Positions 26,335 through 34,590 of a stretch of DNA of 64,000 bases are shown here, piece by piece. The position numbers and the translations under genes were made by a program. This stretch comes from Halomonas salipaludis (GTDB lineage: Bacteria > Pseudomonadota > Gammaproteobacteria > Pseudomonadales > Halomonadaceae): contig NZ_NSKB01000010.1 in NCBI RefSeq assembly GCF_002286975.1, forward strand, positions 93,545-157,544. Reading direction: 5' to 3'. Under the pieces are notes generated by a model, which saw nothing but the letters and a program-made list of their open reading frames with translations, made no database searches and had not been told where the DNA came from. Numbering within the stretch: position 1 is the stretch's first letter; every line of letters starts with the position of its first letter.

Positions 26335-26359
26335 CAAGGCCCGCACATGGCGGGCCTTG
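26335..26359 (-). terminator. Terminator of the cold-shock gene
   Basis: Perfect 10-bp stem CAAGGCCCGC/GCGGGCCTTG with a 5-base loop, 38 bases beyond the stop codon of the cold-shock gene; may act in both directions. Confidence 0.75.
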
Positions 26360-26396
26360 TATTGTCCCTCGGAAGGGACACATCAAATGTCAGCGA

Positions 26397-26600
26397 TTAG
26401 ATGACTTTGATGTTGGAAGCCTGAAGGCCTTTCTTGCCCTGGGTGACGTCGAAGGAAACCTTCTGGCCGTCTTGCAGGGTTTTGAAGCCGTCAGCTTGAA
26501 TTTCGGAGAAGTGCGCGAACAGGTCGTCGCCGTTATCGTCCGGAGAGATGAAGCCGAAACCTTTGGTGTCGTTGAACCACTTAACGGTACCAGTTGCCAT
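26397..26600 (-). CDS. Cold-shock domain protein (CspA family)
   Basis: A 67-residue single cold-shock domain protein with both RNA-binding motifs (KGFGFI and DLFAHF). CspA-type proteins melt RNA secondary structure, in the cold or in general stress. The untranslated region upstream (26601-26787, no other gene) is comparatively A+T-rich and long enough for the structured leader typical of csp genes. Monocistronic with its own terminator. Confidence 0.95.
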   Translation of the reverse strand: MATGTVKWFNDTKGFGFISPDDNGDDLFAHFSEIQADGFKTLQDGQKVSFDVTQGKKGLQASNIKVI

Positions 26601-26787
26601 TTTTCAATTTCCTAATGCTTGATGATGTTGCGGGAATTACCCGTATCGAGTGGGTAAGACAAGGAGATACACCAGGCGACCGAAATTGATCTGACAACGT
26701 TCGATTTCTACTGACGATATACAACTTGCTAACCAACTACCAAATCAGAATGCGCGTTTCTCCGCCGCGAGTCAAACATATTTTTCA

Positions 26788-28431
26788 CTAGCCTGTCGGG
26801 GCGTCCAGCGCACGCCGCACCGCCACGTCGCGGCCGTAGATGTCGGGTCGGAAGGCGATGCCCCCAAACTCGTCGGGGCTCGCGGTCCAGTAGCTGAGGA
26901 TCACCGGCACCCGATTGGCCAGCGAGACGTTGCCGGTGCGCCCATCCTCGATGCGCGTGGCGATGTCGCGCGCGCTCCAGCGCTGGCTGTCGGCCAGCAG
27001 CTGGCGCGCCAGCTCCTCGACGTGCTCGACCCGAATGCAGCCCGAGCTGGCGGCGCGCTGGGCGCGGTTGAACAGCCACCGGGCCGGGGTGTCGTGCAGA
27101 TAGATGGCATGATCGTTGGGAAAGCGAATCACCAGGTTGCCGAGCGGGTTGTCGCCCCCCGCCGCCTGACGCAGCATCACGCCGCCGGGGTTGTCCCAGT
27201 CGACCTCAGCGGGGTCGAGCTCCTCGCCGCTCGGCGCCAGCACGCGCAGATTGGCTTCCTCGAGATAGCCGAGGTCGTCGCGGATGCGCGGCAGCTTGTC
27301 CTCGCGGAAGATCGTCGGCGGTATCGTCCAGGTCGGATTGAAGGTCAGATGGGTGATCGCGGAGCGAATCGACGGCGTTTCGCGATACGGCTGGCCGACC
27401 ACGATGCGCGTGCGCCAGTCGTCGCCATGCTCGCGCACGTGATGCAGTTCGTAGCCGGCGATGTCGACCAGTACGTAGGAGGCCGGCAGGTCGTGCAGCA
27501 GCCAGCGGGCGCGCTCGAGGTTGACGCGCAGCTGGTCGACGCGCGCCTCCACCGGCACGTTGAGCGCCTGCCGGGTGTGGCGCCCGACCACCGCATCCGG
27601 CTCGAGCAGGTGGCGGTGCTGGAAGAAGCGCACCTCGCGGGCCAGCTCGGCATCGAAGCGCTCGGCATCGTCGCTGGCGTTCGCCCCAGCAGCCAGCTCG
27701 ACCTGCGGATAGTAGTCGGCGTCGGCCGGCAGGCTTGCCGGGTCGCGCTCCACCGCCAGGCGCTGGCGCAGCAGCGCCACATCGGGATGCCGGTCGCCCT
27801 CGCGCAGCGACTCGCCGCGTTCGGGCAGCTCGGGCCAGCCACCGCTGGCGGCCACGCCACGGTAGTGCGAGAGCCCGTCGCGCAGCGCCTGGTAGAAGCT
27901 GGCCTCGGGGCGCGCCTGGTCGAGTGCCGCCTCGACATCGCCGGCGTCCAGCTGCTGCGACAGCGCCGCCCAGTCCGGCGTGTAGCCGGTCAGCGCAATG
28001 CTCCAGTCCTGCTCCAGGCGCCGCGGGTCGGTCTTGCCGCGTGCCAGATGGCGCATCGCCGTCAGCAGGCCGCGGGTCGCCTGCAGTTCGAAAGCGACCC
28101 GCGCCGCCTCGTCATCGCCGAGTGCGGCCCGGCGCTCGACGAGATCATCGGGCAGGTAATCGTCCGGCGACAGGCCGTCGTCCTGCAATGTGGCCACCGC
28201 CCCGACTAGCGCCTCGACCCGTTCGGGCGACTGCCACAGCGCATGATGCGCCCGGCTGCGATAAAAAGCGGCGAGATCGGCATCCCGCGAGCCGCTGGCG
28301 GCCAGCTGCGACTCGATGGCCGGGGCCAACGTCTGAGCGCCACCCGCGGGCAGCGCCAGCAGCGCCACGCACAAGCTCATCCCCACCACGAGCCACGCTC
28401 GCGCCCTGTTCCACTGCCCTGCTGTCGTCAT
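26788..28431 (-). CDS. L,D-transpeptidase, YcbB/LdtD type
   Basis: A 547-residue exported enzyme. N-terminal hydrophobic segment (about residues 12-32) acts as signal peptide or anchor; a peptidoglycan-binding-like region with DVALLRQRL follows near 200-290; the YkuD catalytic domain spans about 310-500. The catalytic Cys is C465 in SSGCIRVEHVEELA, with the upstream His in YLHDTPARWLF. YcbB-type enzymes make 3-3 crosslinks in peptidoglycan. Divergent from a second L,D-transpeptidase-like gene. Confidence 0.88.
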   Translation of the reverse strand: MTTAGQWNRARAWLVVGMSLCVALLALPAGGAQTLAPAIESQLAASGSRDADLAAFYRSRAHHALWQSPERVEALVGAVATLQDDGLSPDDYLPDDLVERRAALGDDEAARVAFELQATRGLLTAMRHLARGKTDPRRLEQDWSIALTGYTPDWAALSQQLDAGDVEAALDQARPEASFYQALRDGLSHYRGVAASGGWPELPERGESLREGDRHPDVALLRQRLAVERDPASLPADADYYPQVELAAGANASDDAERFDAELAREVRFFQHRHLLEPDAVVGRHTRQALNVPVEARVDQLRVNLERARWLLHDLPASYVLVDIAGYELHHVREHGDDWRTRIVVGQPYRETPSIRSAITHLTFNPTWTIPPTIFREDKLPRIRDDLGYLEEANLRVLAPSGEELDPAEVDWDNPGGVMLRQAAGGDNPLGNLVIRFPNDHAIYLHDTPARWLFNRAQRAASSGCIRVEHVEELARQLLADSQRWSARDIATRIEDGRTGNVSLANRVPVILSYWTASPDEFGGIAFRPDIYGRDVAVRRALDAPTG

Positions 28432-28533
28432 ACGACGTCTCCGATACCGTCCCTGGTTTGGCTGATGCCACGTCTTCTGTTCATAATAGCGCCGTTTATT
28501 GGTTCATTCTGTTGCGCCGGAGACGTCATAACA

Positions 28534-29268
28534 ATGCCAATCGCCACACGCCTCCCCGTCGCCGGGCTTGTCCTGGCGCTTTTCGTGCCCGTGTCTGCCC
28601 AGGCCAACGTGCTGCTCGCCGATACCCTACAGCGCCTGGCACCCGATGCCGAACCACAGGTGCTGCGCCTCGCCGCCAGCGCCGTACAGTGCGCCGACCC
28701 CGATGCCGAGCGCCTGGCGGTGATCGATTTCTCGCGCAGTGCCAACCAGCCGCGGCTATGGGTCTTCGACCTCGAGCACCAGCAACTGCTGTTCGAGGAA
28801 CTGGTCTCGCACGGCCGCGGCAGCGGCGACGAGCAGGCTGAATGGTTCTCCAACATCCCCGACAGCTATCAGTCAAGCCTGGGGCTATTTCGTACCTTGA
28901 ATAGCTACTATGGCGCCAACGGCTACTCCATGCGCCTCGAAGGGCTCGAGACCGGGGTCAACGACCTGGCCTACCAACGTGCCATCGTGGTCCACGGCGC
29001 CGACTACGTCAGCGAGGACTTCATTGCCGAGAATGGCCGCCTGGGCCGCAGCTTCGGCTGCCCGGCGGTGCGCCAGGAGATCGCCCGGCCGCTGATCGAT
29101 AACATCAAGGAAGACCACTACCTGTTCGCCTACTACCCCGACCCGCAGTGGCTGGCGGAATCGGCCTACATCAGCTGCGGCCAGGTGGCGACCCTGGCCA
29201 ACAGCATCGACGCCCGTGGCGGCTCCCTCGAGCAGTCGCTGGACATTCATTACCAGGCAGCGAGGTAG
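28534..29268 (+). CDS. Exported murein L,D-transpeptidase catalytic-domain protein
   Basis: A 244-residue protein with a signal peptide (1-23, ending SAQA) and an L,D-transpeptidase-like catalytic core: VVHGADYVSEDF supplies the His and GRSFGCPAVR the Cys (C176). It belongs to the 'catalytic domain 2' family, distinct from YcbB. A GGAGA site lies 10 bases before ATG 28534; an in-frame ATG at 28466 is possible but has no better site. Followed three bases later by a DUF6164-like membrane protein gene. Confidence 0.83.
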   Translation: MPIATRLPVAGLVLALFVPVSAQANVLLADTLQRLAPDAEPQVLRLAASAVQCADPDAERLAVIDFSRSANQPRLWVFDLEHQQLLFEELVSHGRGSGDEQAEWFSNIPDSYQSSLGLFRTLNSYYGANGYSMRLEGLETGVNDLAYQRAIVVHGADYVSEDFIAENGRLGRSFGCPAVRQEIARPLIDNIKEDHYLFAYYPDPQWLAESAYISCGQVATLANSIDARGGSLEQSLDIHYQAAR

Positions 29269-29271
29269 CCG

Positions 29272-29631
29272 ATGGCCGTGCTACTGTTCCGGCTCGGCGG
29301 CGTGCCCGAAGAGGAGGCCGCCGAGGTGCGGCAACTGCTCGACGAGGGCGGCTTCGATGTCTACGAGACCAGCGAAGGGCGCTGGAAGCTCTCGGTGGCT
29401 GCGATCTGGCTGCGCGACGAAGCGCAGCTGCCCGAGGCGCGCGCCGCCCTGGATGCCTACCAGGCCCGCCTCAGCGAGCGCATGCAGCAGGACCTGGCCG
29501 AGCGCGAGGCCCGTGGAGAGCCGCTCAGCCTGTGGCAACGCCTGCGTGAGCGGCCGCTGCAGGTGATCGCCCTGACCCTGGCCGCCGCGGCGGTCCTGAC
29601 CCTCTCGCTGCTGCCGTTCGTGTCGCTGTAG
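29272..29631 (+). CDS. Small membrane protein, probable DUF6164 family
   Basis: A 119-residue protein: an acidic cytosolic domain of about 80 residues (LFRLGGVPEEEAAEVRQLLD at the N-terminus) followed by one or two hydrophobic segments at the C-terminus (VIALTLAAAAVLTLSLLPFV). Three bases after the L,D-transpeptidase gene, so likely co-transcribed. Function unknown; the DUF6164 name is from memory of similar Halomonas proteins. Confidence 0.7.
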   Translation: MAVLLFRLGGVPEEEAAEVRQLLDEGGFDVYETSEGRWKLSVAAIWLRDEAQLPEARAALDAYQARLSERMQQDLAEREARGEPLSLWQRLRERPLQVIALTLAAAAVLTLSLLPFVSL

Positions 29632-30079
29632 CCGCGCCCCCTCTGCGTTGACGAATCGCGTAGAAAGACGCCCCCCCGGCCAGCAGCCGAGGGTTCGCAG
29701 TATCTAGCGTGTCGCGGGCAATGACACCTCTACAAGCCTGTCAGCACGAAAATCAGCATCGCGATCATGCCCAAGAGAAAGCTCACACTTGCCGCACCCG
29801 CAAAGAACTTCATCATCACATCCCACCTCCCTGTACAGCGCACGTACCGTTGGCAGCATCGCAGCCTTCTCCCCTCGATACGCTATCCCAGGTTATGGCT
29901 CACCCACTACTGCGTTATCCGCTGAAGCAACAGAACGCCCCCTGAGGAAGAGGGCAAGAAGCAGGGGGTTCCGGGGCTCGGTGGACGCCTTGGCTGCCAA
30001 CGGGCAACGTTTTCGGCGCTTGGCAGCAAGCTACTCGACTGTGCATGATGAATGCCTCATCCCGTGTCCAGGAGCGACC
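29632..30079. other. Intergenic region
   Basis: 448 bases between the DUF6164-like gene and the deacetylase. It holds one credible tiny minus-strand gene (29730-29816) and a short inverted repeat GCTGCCAA...TTGGCAGC near 29990-30028. Nothing else convincing was seen. Confidence 0.6.
29730..29816 (-). CDS. 28-residue single-helix membrane protein
   Basis: A 28-residue reading frame, MMKFFAGAASVSFLLGMIAM and eight more residues ending LTGL, which is one hydrophobic helix with a single lysine near the N-terminus (N-in orientation expected). A GGAGG ribosome site lies nine bases before the first ATG (29816); the second ATG at 29813 is also possible. The combination of a strong ribosome site and an uninterrupted transmembrane helix makes a real small protein likely. 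No family recognised. Confidence 0.6.
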   Translation of the reverse strand: MMKFFAGAASVSFLLGMIAMLIFVLTGL

Positions 30080-31111
30080 ATGCTGACCTTCCACTCGCCC
30101 GATACCCAACTGCGCCAGCCCGTCAGCGAACTTCACGGCGGCGAAATGGTGTCTCCCTTCGAGTGCCCGGCGCGGGTCGAGATCATCCTGCGCCATCTGC
30201 GCGCCTCGTCGTTGGGCGAGATCCGTGCCCCCCACGCCTACGGGCTCGATCCCGTGCTCGCCGTTCACGACCGCGGCTACATCGACTTCCTGGCCGGCTG
30301 CTGGGACGCATGGCAATCTGCCGGCCTGCCCGGCGAACCGACGCCGTCGGTGTGGCCTAGCCGGTGCATGCGCGGCGACCGCATTCCCGAGCACATCGAC
30401 GGCAAACTCGGCTACTACGCCCTAGCCGCCGAGACGGCGATCTGCGCCGGCACCTTCGCCGCCGCCCAGGCCAGCAAGGACATCGCCCTCGCCGCCACGG
30501 ACCATGTGCTGGACAACGCCACCCCGGCCTTCGGCCTGTGCCGACCGCCCGGCCATCACGCCGCGAGCGACCAGTTCGGCGGCTACTGCTTCTTCAACAA
30601 TGCTGCCATCGCCGCCCAGCATGCCCTCGACCGCGGCCTGTCGCGAGTCGCCATCCTCGACGTCGACTACCATCACGGCAACGGCACCCAGCAGATCTTC
30701 TATGACCGCGACGATGTACTGTTCCTGTCGCTGCATGGCGACCCCCTCGAGGCCTTCCCCTATTTCCTCGGCCATGCCGACGAGACCGGCAGCGGCAGCG
30801 GCGCGGGCTACAACGTCAACTACCCACTGCCTACCGGCACCGACTACCCTCGCTGGTGCCAGGCGCTGGAGCAGGCCATGCAGCGGATTGGCGACTATCG
30901 CCCCGAACTGCTGATCGTTTCCCTGGGCGTCGACACCTACGAGCACGACCCGATCAGTGCCTTCAAGCTCGCCAGCGACGACTTCGGCGACTACGGCCGC
31001 CGCCTGGCCCAGCTCGGTCTGCCTACCGTCTTCCTACTCGAGGGTGGCTATGCCGTGGAGGAGATCGGCCGCAACGTGGTCAAGGTGCTACACGGCTTCG
31101 AATCGGCATGA
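30080..31111 (+). CDS. Histone deacetylase / acetylpolyamine amidohydrolase family protein
   Basis: A 343-residue class II HDAC-like zinc amidohydrolase. Visible motifs: RPPGHHA (tandem His), GGYCFFNNAAIA, the metal ligands in ILDVDYHHGNGT, and LLEGGYAVEEIGRN. Bacterial members deacetylate acetylpolyamines or other small acetyl-amines. A CCAGGAG site precedes ATG 30080. The next gene begins 80 bases downstream in the same direction. Confidence 0.88.
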   Translation: MLTFHSPDTQLRQPVSELHGGEMVSPFECPARVEIILRHLRASSLGEIRAPHAYGLDPVLAVHDRGYIDFLAGCWDAWQSAGLPGEPTPSVWPSRCMRGDRIPEHIDGKLGYYALAAETAICAGTFAAAQASKDIALAATDHVLDNATPAFGLCRPPGHHAASDQFGGYCFFNNAAIAAQHALDRGLSRVAILDVDYHHGNGTQQIFYDRDDVLFLSLHGDPLEAFPYFLGHADETGSGSGAGYNVNYPLPTGTDYPRWCQALEQAMQRIGDYRPELLIVSLGVDTYEHDPISAFKLASDDFGDYGRRLAQLGLPTVFLLEGGYAVEEIGRNVVKVLHGFESA

Positions 31112-31191
31112 TGCCAACGGCAGGATCGCGCCGCGACGGCTATGTTGGAAGTGACACGCAGGACGCTCTTATCCGCTCAGGAGATTTCAAT

Positions 31192-32022
31192 ATGCACAAG
31201 CGACTCATCACCCTCTGCCTCGTCGCCGGGCTCTTCGCCACGCCGGCCCTGGCCCAGAGCGACGCCGACCAGCACTCCATCTCCTGGGGCCCGCAGGTGG
31301 AGGGCGAGCGCTTCGAATACAGCGCCGATGGCGAGACCTATCACGGCTACCTGGCGCGCAGTGCCAGCGATGATACGCCGCGGCCCGCGGTGCTGATCGT
31401 GCATGAGTGGTGGGGGCTCAACGACTACGCCAGGCAGCGCGCCGACCAGCTCGCCGCACTGGGCTTCGTGGCCCTCGCCGTGGACATGTACGGCGCAGGG
31501 CAGGTCGCCGATCATCCCGACCAGGCCGGAGAGTTCTCCTCCCAGGTGATGCAAAACTGGCCCGCCGCACGCAGCCGCCTCGAGGCGGCCATGGCGCAGC
31601 TGCGCGAGCATCCCGCCGTGGCTGACACTGGCATGGCGGCGATCGGCTACTGCTTCGGCGGCAGCGTAGTGATGAACATGGCCCTGGCCGGCATGCCGCT
31701 GGATGCCGTGGTCAGCTATCACGGCGGGCCTACCCAGGCCGTGGAATCCCCCGCCAGCTTCGACGGCGCGGTGCAGATCCACAACGGCGCCGCCGATCCC
31801 ATGGTATCCCAGGACGATCTCGGCGCCATAGCCAGCGCCCTCGCCGCCACCGGCGCCGAGGTGGAAGTGATCAACTACCACGACGCCACCCATAGCTTCA
31901 CCAACCCGGGCGCCGATGCCGCCGGAGAAGCGTTCGGCCTGCCGCTGGGCTACGACCCCATCGCCGATGCCGCCTCCTGGCAAGCCACCCTGCTGCTGCT
32001 GGATCGCACGCTCAACCCCTGA
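31192..32022 (+). CDS. Exported dienelactone hydrolase family protein
   Basis: A 276-residue alpha/beta-hydrolase with a signal peptide (1-22, ALAQ end), thus periplasmic. The dienelactone-hydrolase features are present: Cys nucleophile in IGYCFGGSV (C154), the Glu-containing VHEWWGLND, Asp in NGAADPMV and His in HDATHSFTNPG. A GGAG site precedes the ATG. Secretion argues against a role in the classical cytosolic chlorocatechol pathway; true substrate unknown. Confidence 0.87.
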   Translation: MHKRLITLCLVAGLFATPALAQSDADQHSISWGPQVEGERFEYSADGETYHGYLARSASDDTPRPAVLIVHEWWGLNDYARQRADQLAALGFVALAVDMYGAGQVADHPDQAGEFSSQVMQNWPAARSRLEAAMAQLREHPAVADTGMAAIGYCFGGSVVMNMALAGMPLDAVVSYHGGPTQAVESPASFDGAVQIHNGAADPMVSQDDLGAIASALAATGAEVEVINYHDATHSFTNPGADAAGEAFGLPLGYDPIADAASWQATLLLLDRTLNP

Positions 32023-32158
32023 GCCTATGACGACCCATGCCTGGTGAGCGGCCAAGATGGCCGCTTCATCACCCGCTTGCACCCTGCCGCCGCTGCTCGG
32101 CATGATATGAACCACCACGACCGCCTGGTCGCTCCCCATTGCCGTATAAGGATGCCGC

Positions 32159-33190
32159 ATGTCGCCGTTCCTGGCCCGCCTCGAGGAAGTCAAATCGCCG
32201 CGCATCGGCCTGGGTTGCATGAATCTCTCCCACGGCTACGGCAACCCACTGCCCGAAGGCGAGGCGTTGCACGCCCTGGAAGCCGCCTTCGACATGGGTT
32301 ACCGACATTTCGATACCGCCACCCTCTATGGGGCGACCGCCAACGAGCAGTTGCTGGGCAAGGCGCTCGCAGGCAAGCGCGATCGGCTGCTGCTGGCCAG
32401 CAAGGGCGGCATGGCCATCGACCCGGGACTCGGCAAGAAGGTCATCGATGGGCGTCCCGACACGCTGCGACGCCAGTGCGAGGCGAGCCTCGGGCGCCTG
32501 CGCACCGATCATCTGGATATCTACTACCTGCATCGGCTGGATCCTCAAGTGCCCATTGAGGAGAGCGTCGGTAGCCTGGGTCGCCTGGTGGAAGAAGGCA
32601 AGATACGCAGCATCGGCCTGTCCGAGGTGTCAGCGGCTACCCTGCGGCGTGCCAGTGCCGAACACCCCATCGCAGCGGTGCAATCCGAATACTCGCTGTG
32701 GACGCGTAACCCCGAGATCGCACTGATGGATGCCTGCCGTGAAGCAGCGATCCCGTTGGTCGCCTTCAGCCCGCTGGGCAGGGGCTTCCTGGCTGGCGCC
32801 GTCAGCGACTGCGCCGACCTCGCCGAGAACGACATGCGCCGGCAGATGCCACGCTTCAGCACCGAACACCTGCCGCATAACCTGCAGCAACTGGACGCCC
32901 TTAGGGGCGAGGCCAAAGCGCTCGGCGTCTCTACCGCCCAGCTCGCCCTGGCCTGGCTCACCGCCAAGGGCAACGACATTCTCCCGATCCCCGGCTCGCG
33001 CTCGGTGCCCCATATGCGCGAGAACCTGGCGGCCGAGACACTGCAGCTGGATGCCGCCTGCGTGGCTCGGCTGGATGCCATGATGACCCACGACCGGATA
33101 GCTGGTGGCCGCTACACTGAAGCGCAGCAGTCGGAAGTCGATACCGAAACCTTTGCCGGTGGCTCACCTAGCATGCCGACCACATCCTGA
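32159..33190 (+). CDS. Aldo/keto reductase
   Basis: A 343-residue NADPH-dependent aldo/keto reductase (AKR13/YakC-like). Catalytic tetrad visible: D52 and Y57 in FDTATLYG, K82 in LLASKGG, H125 in YYLHRLD. The cofactor-binding C-terminal region PIPGSRSVPHMREN is present. AAGGA precedes ATG 32159. Reduces aldehydes/ketones; possibly a detoxification enzyme. Confidence 0.9.
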   Translation: MSPFLARLEEVKSPRIGLGCMNLSHGYGNPLPEGEALHALEAAFDMGYRHFDTATLYGATANEQLLGKALAGKRDRLLLASKGGMAIDPGLGKKVIDGRPDTLRRQCEASLGRLRTDHLDIYYLHRLDPQVPIEESVGSLGRLVEEGKIRSIGLSEVSAATLRRASAEHPIAAVQSEYSLWTRNPEIALMDACREAAIPLVAFSPLGRGFLAGAVSDCADLAENDMRRQMPRFSTEHLPHNLQQLDALRGEAKALGVSTAQLALAWLTAKGNDILPIPGSRSVPHMRENLAAETLQLDAACVARLDAMMTHDRIAGGRYTEAQQSEVDTETFAGGSPSMPTTS

Positions 33191-33269
33191 CCAGGTCGTT
33201 ATAGGTCCCCGTCAGCGCCGTCGGTTCGGCGTGCGAGAGCAATTGAGAGAGTGACAAGACTGGCAAAAA

Positions 33270-33288
33270 AGCGTTACATTATAACATT
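33270..33288. promoter_or_regulatory. Probable Zur box upstream of the DksA2-like gene
   Basis: A 19-base A+T-rich dyad. The right half TATAACATT is identical to the gammaproteobacterial Zur consensus half-site, and the left half (AGCGTTACA) keeps most of the mirror positions. It lies about 150 bases upstream of a cysteine-poor DksA homologue; in Pseudomonas aeruginosa the equivalent dksA2 is Zur-repressed. Consensus recalled from the literature, match scored by eye. Confidence 0.55.
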
Positions 33289-33436
33289 ATTGATAATTCC
33301 TAATGATGCTTAACATCACGGTCGGCGCATGATCATTTACGCATGGCACGACTGCCCGAGCAGTAGTGACGCAGCGCCTCGCTTATGCCAACTTGCATAC
33401 CGAGGCAGGTAATCTGGTTCTGAATTGAGAGGCCCT

Positions 33437-33865
33437 ATGCCGTACACCGCCGAAGAGGCACGCATGATCGCCATGCCCGACGACGACTACATGAGCACTG
33501 AGCAGCTGGACTTCTTTCGCCAGCGCCTGCTCGAGGAGAAAACCCAAGTAGAAGAACACCTGCGTGAGGTGCGTGATGCCATGGCCTCGCATGAGCGCGA
33601 CAGTGACGAACTGGATCAGGCGGCCTTCGAGGAGGAGCTGCGACTGCAGCTACGCCAGGCCGACCGAGAGACGCGCCTGCTGGCCAATATCGAAGAGGCC
33701 CTGCGCCGCATCGACTCGGGCGATTACGGCTACTGCGAAGAGACCGGCGAGCCGATCGGCATTCCGCGTCTACTGCTGCGCCCCACTGCCCGGCTGTGCT
33801 TGGAGGCCAAGGAGCGCCAGGAGCAGCAGGAGAACCACTACCGCAAAGCCAGGGGAGAGGGCTGA
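33437..33865 (+). CDS. dksA2: DksA2-like, zinc-independent TraR/DksA family factor
   Basis: A 142-residue DksA/TraR protein that binds the RNA polymerase secondary channel and adjusts transcription with ppGpp. The coiled coil spans about 20-95, and its tip keeps the DxxDxA pattern (D57, D60, A62). The C-terminal finger reads C-X2-T-X17-C-X2-A (C100, T103, C121, A124) in place of four cysteines, the pattern of the zinc-independent P. aeruginosa DksA2. ATG 33437 gives the family-typical N-terminus with YMSTEQLDFF. A Zur-box-like dyad upstream supports induction under zinc shortage (inference). Confidence 0.85.
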   Translation: MPYTAEEARMIAMPDDDYMSTEQLDFFRQRLLEEKTQVEEHLREVRDAMASHERDSDELDQAAFEEELRLQLRQADRETRLLANIEEALRRIDSGDYGYCEETGEPIGIPRLLLRPTARLCLEAKERQEQQENHYRKARGEG

Positions 33866-34066
33866 CGCAGCCTCGCTCCGCGCGCTGCCGAATGGCAGTG
33901 AAACCCCTATAGAGGAATCTATGGAACCTCCGAGTCGCCTTTACACGACTGCCCCCTTGATCGAACGCGCCGCATCGTCTTGCGTAGTGCGCCGGAGCCT
34001 GCCCCTGCCTATCCGCTAGGCCGTGGTTCCTGCGCGCCCAAGTGACGCGCGCCAAGGAGCCACACC

Positions 34067-34303
34067 ATGAGCTATGCCGTTCTCGCTGCCTCTCTGCGCA
34101 GCGCCCTTCAGCGTCAGGACACTGACGCCATCCACCACCTTGTCGCCGAGATGCAGCTTGCCGCCGAGATGGAGGACGCCAGCCTCGCCGAGCTGATGCA
34201 CTTCATGGATGCCGACGAGCGTACTGACCTCTTCAACGCCGACGGCGTGGGCGTGCTGATCTACTTCGCCATCGCCACCGCGGTGCTGGGCCTGCCGACC
34301 TGA
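34067..34303 (+). CDS. Conserved-looking 78-residue protein of unknown function
   Basis: A 78-residue protein: an acidic helical N-terminal two-thirds (QRQDTDAIHHLVAEMQLAAE, LMHFMDADERTDLF) and one hydrophobic C-terminal segment (GVGVLIYFAIATAVLGLP) that could be a membrane anchor. CCAAGGAG lies upstream at a good distance. A GC-rich hairpin follows directly. No family recognised. Confidence 0.6.
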   Translation: MSYAVLAASLRSALQRQDTDAIHHLVAEMQLAAEMEDASLAELMHFMDADERTDLFNADGVGVLIYFAIATAVLGLPT

Positions 34304-34309
34304 AGCACC

Positions 34310-34346
34310 GGGGCGTCGGCCGCAAGTGGCGCGCCTCCGACGCCCC
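34310..34346 (+). terminator. Hairpin after the 78-residue protein gene
   Basis: Perfect 10-bp stem GGGGCGTCGG/CCGACGCCCC with a 17-base loop, six bases past the stop codon. Followed by a pyrimidine-rich stretch but no clean T-run. Confidence 0.6.
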
Positions 34347-34362
34347 GCCCTCCCTTCCTCCT

Positions 34363-34473
34363 GGTGCGTTGCCGGAAGGTACCGCTGGTCAGCGCCTGGC
34401 TGATGGCCAGCGGCCGCCACGACTCGCTGGTGGAGAAAGTCGTCGGCCAGCTGAGCCTCAAACCCTCGGCATG
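34363..34473 (+). pseudogene. Possible degenerate C-terminal gene fragment
   Basis: A short open stretch, starting at a GTG without a good ribosome site, that translates to VRCRKVPLVSAWLMASGRHD followed by SLVEKVVGQLSLKPSA and a stop. It has the look of a C-terminal ACT-like tail, but is too short to assign. It may be a decayed remnant or chance. Confidence 0.2.
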
Positions 34474-34529
34474 AGCCGCGGGCTGGAATGTCTCGTAGCG
34501 GCTCTGCCCGCCGCGCCGCAATAGAGTGA

Positions 34530-34556
34530 TTGACAAGCCGCTGTTCCTTTTATAGA
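34530..34556 (+). promoter_or_regulatory. Candidate promoter of the XRE-azlCD operon
   Basis: TTGACA (34530-34535) and TATAGA (34551-34556), with a short 15-base spacer. The -10 element lies inside the large dyad, so repressor binding there would block the promoter. Confidence 0.45.
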
Positions 34557-34575
34557 ACGTTCATTTAAAGGAACA
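34542..34575. promoter_or_regulatory. 34-base nested dyad, probable operator of the XRE-cupin regulator
   Basis: Outer arms TGTTCCTTT/AAAGGAACA (9 bp, perfect) and an inner palindrome GAACGTTC share one centre at 34558/34559. It overlaps the candidate -10 and ends 16 bases before the regulator's ATG. Autoregulation by the XRE protein is the simplest explanation. Confidence 0.6.
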
Positions 34576-34590
34576 CCACAAGGCTCCGTC

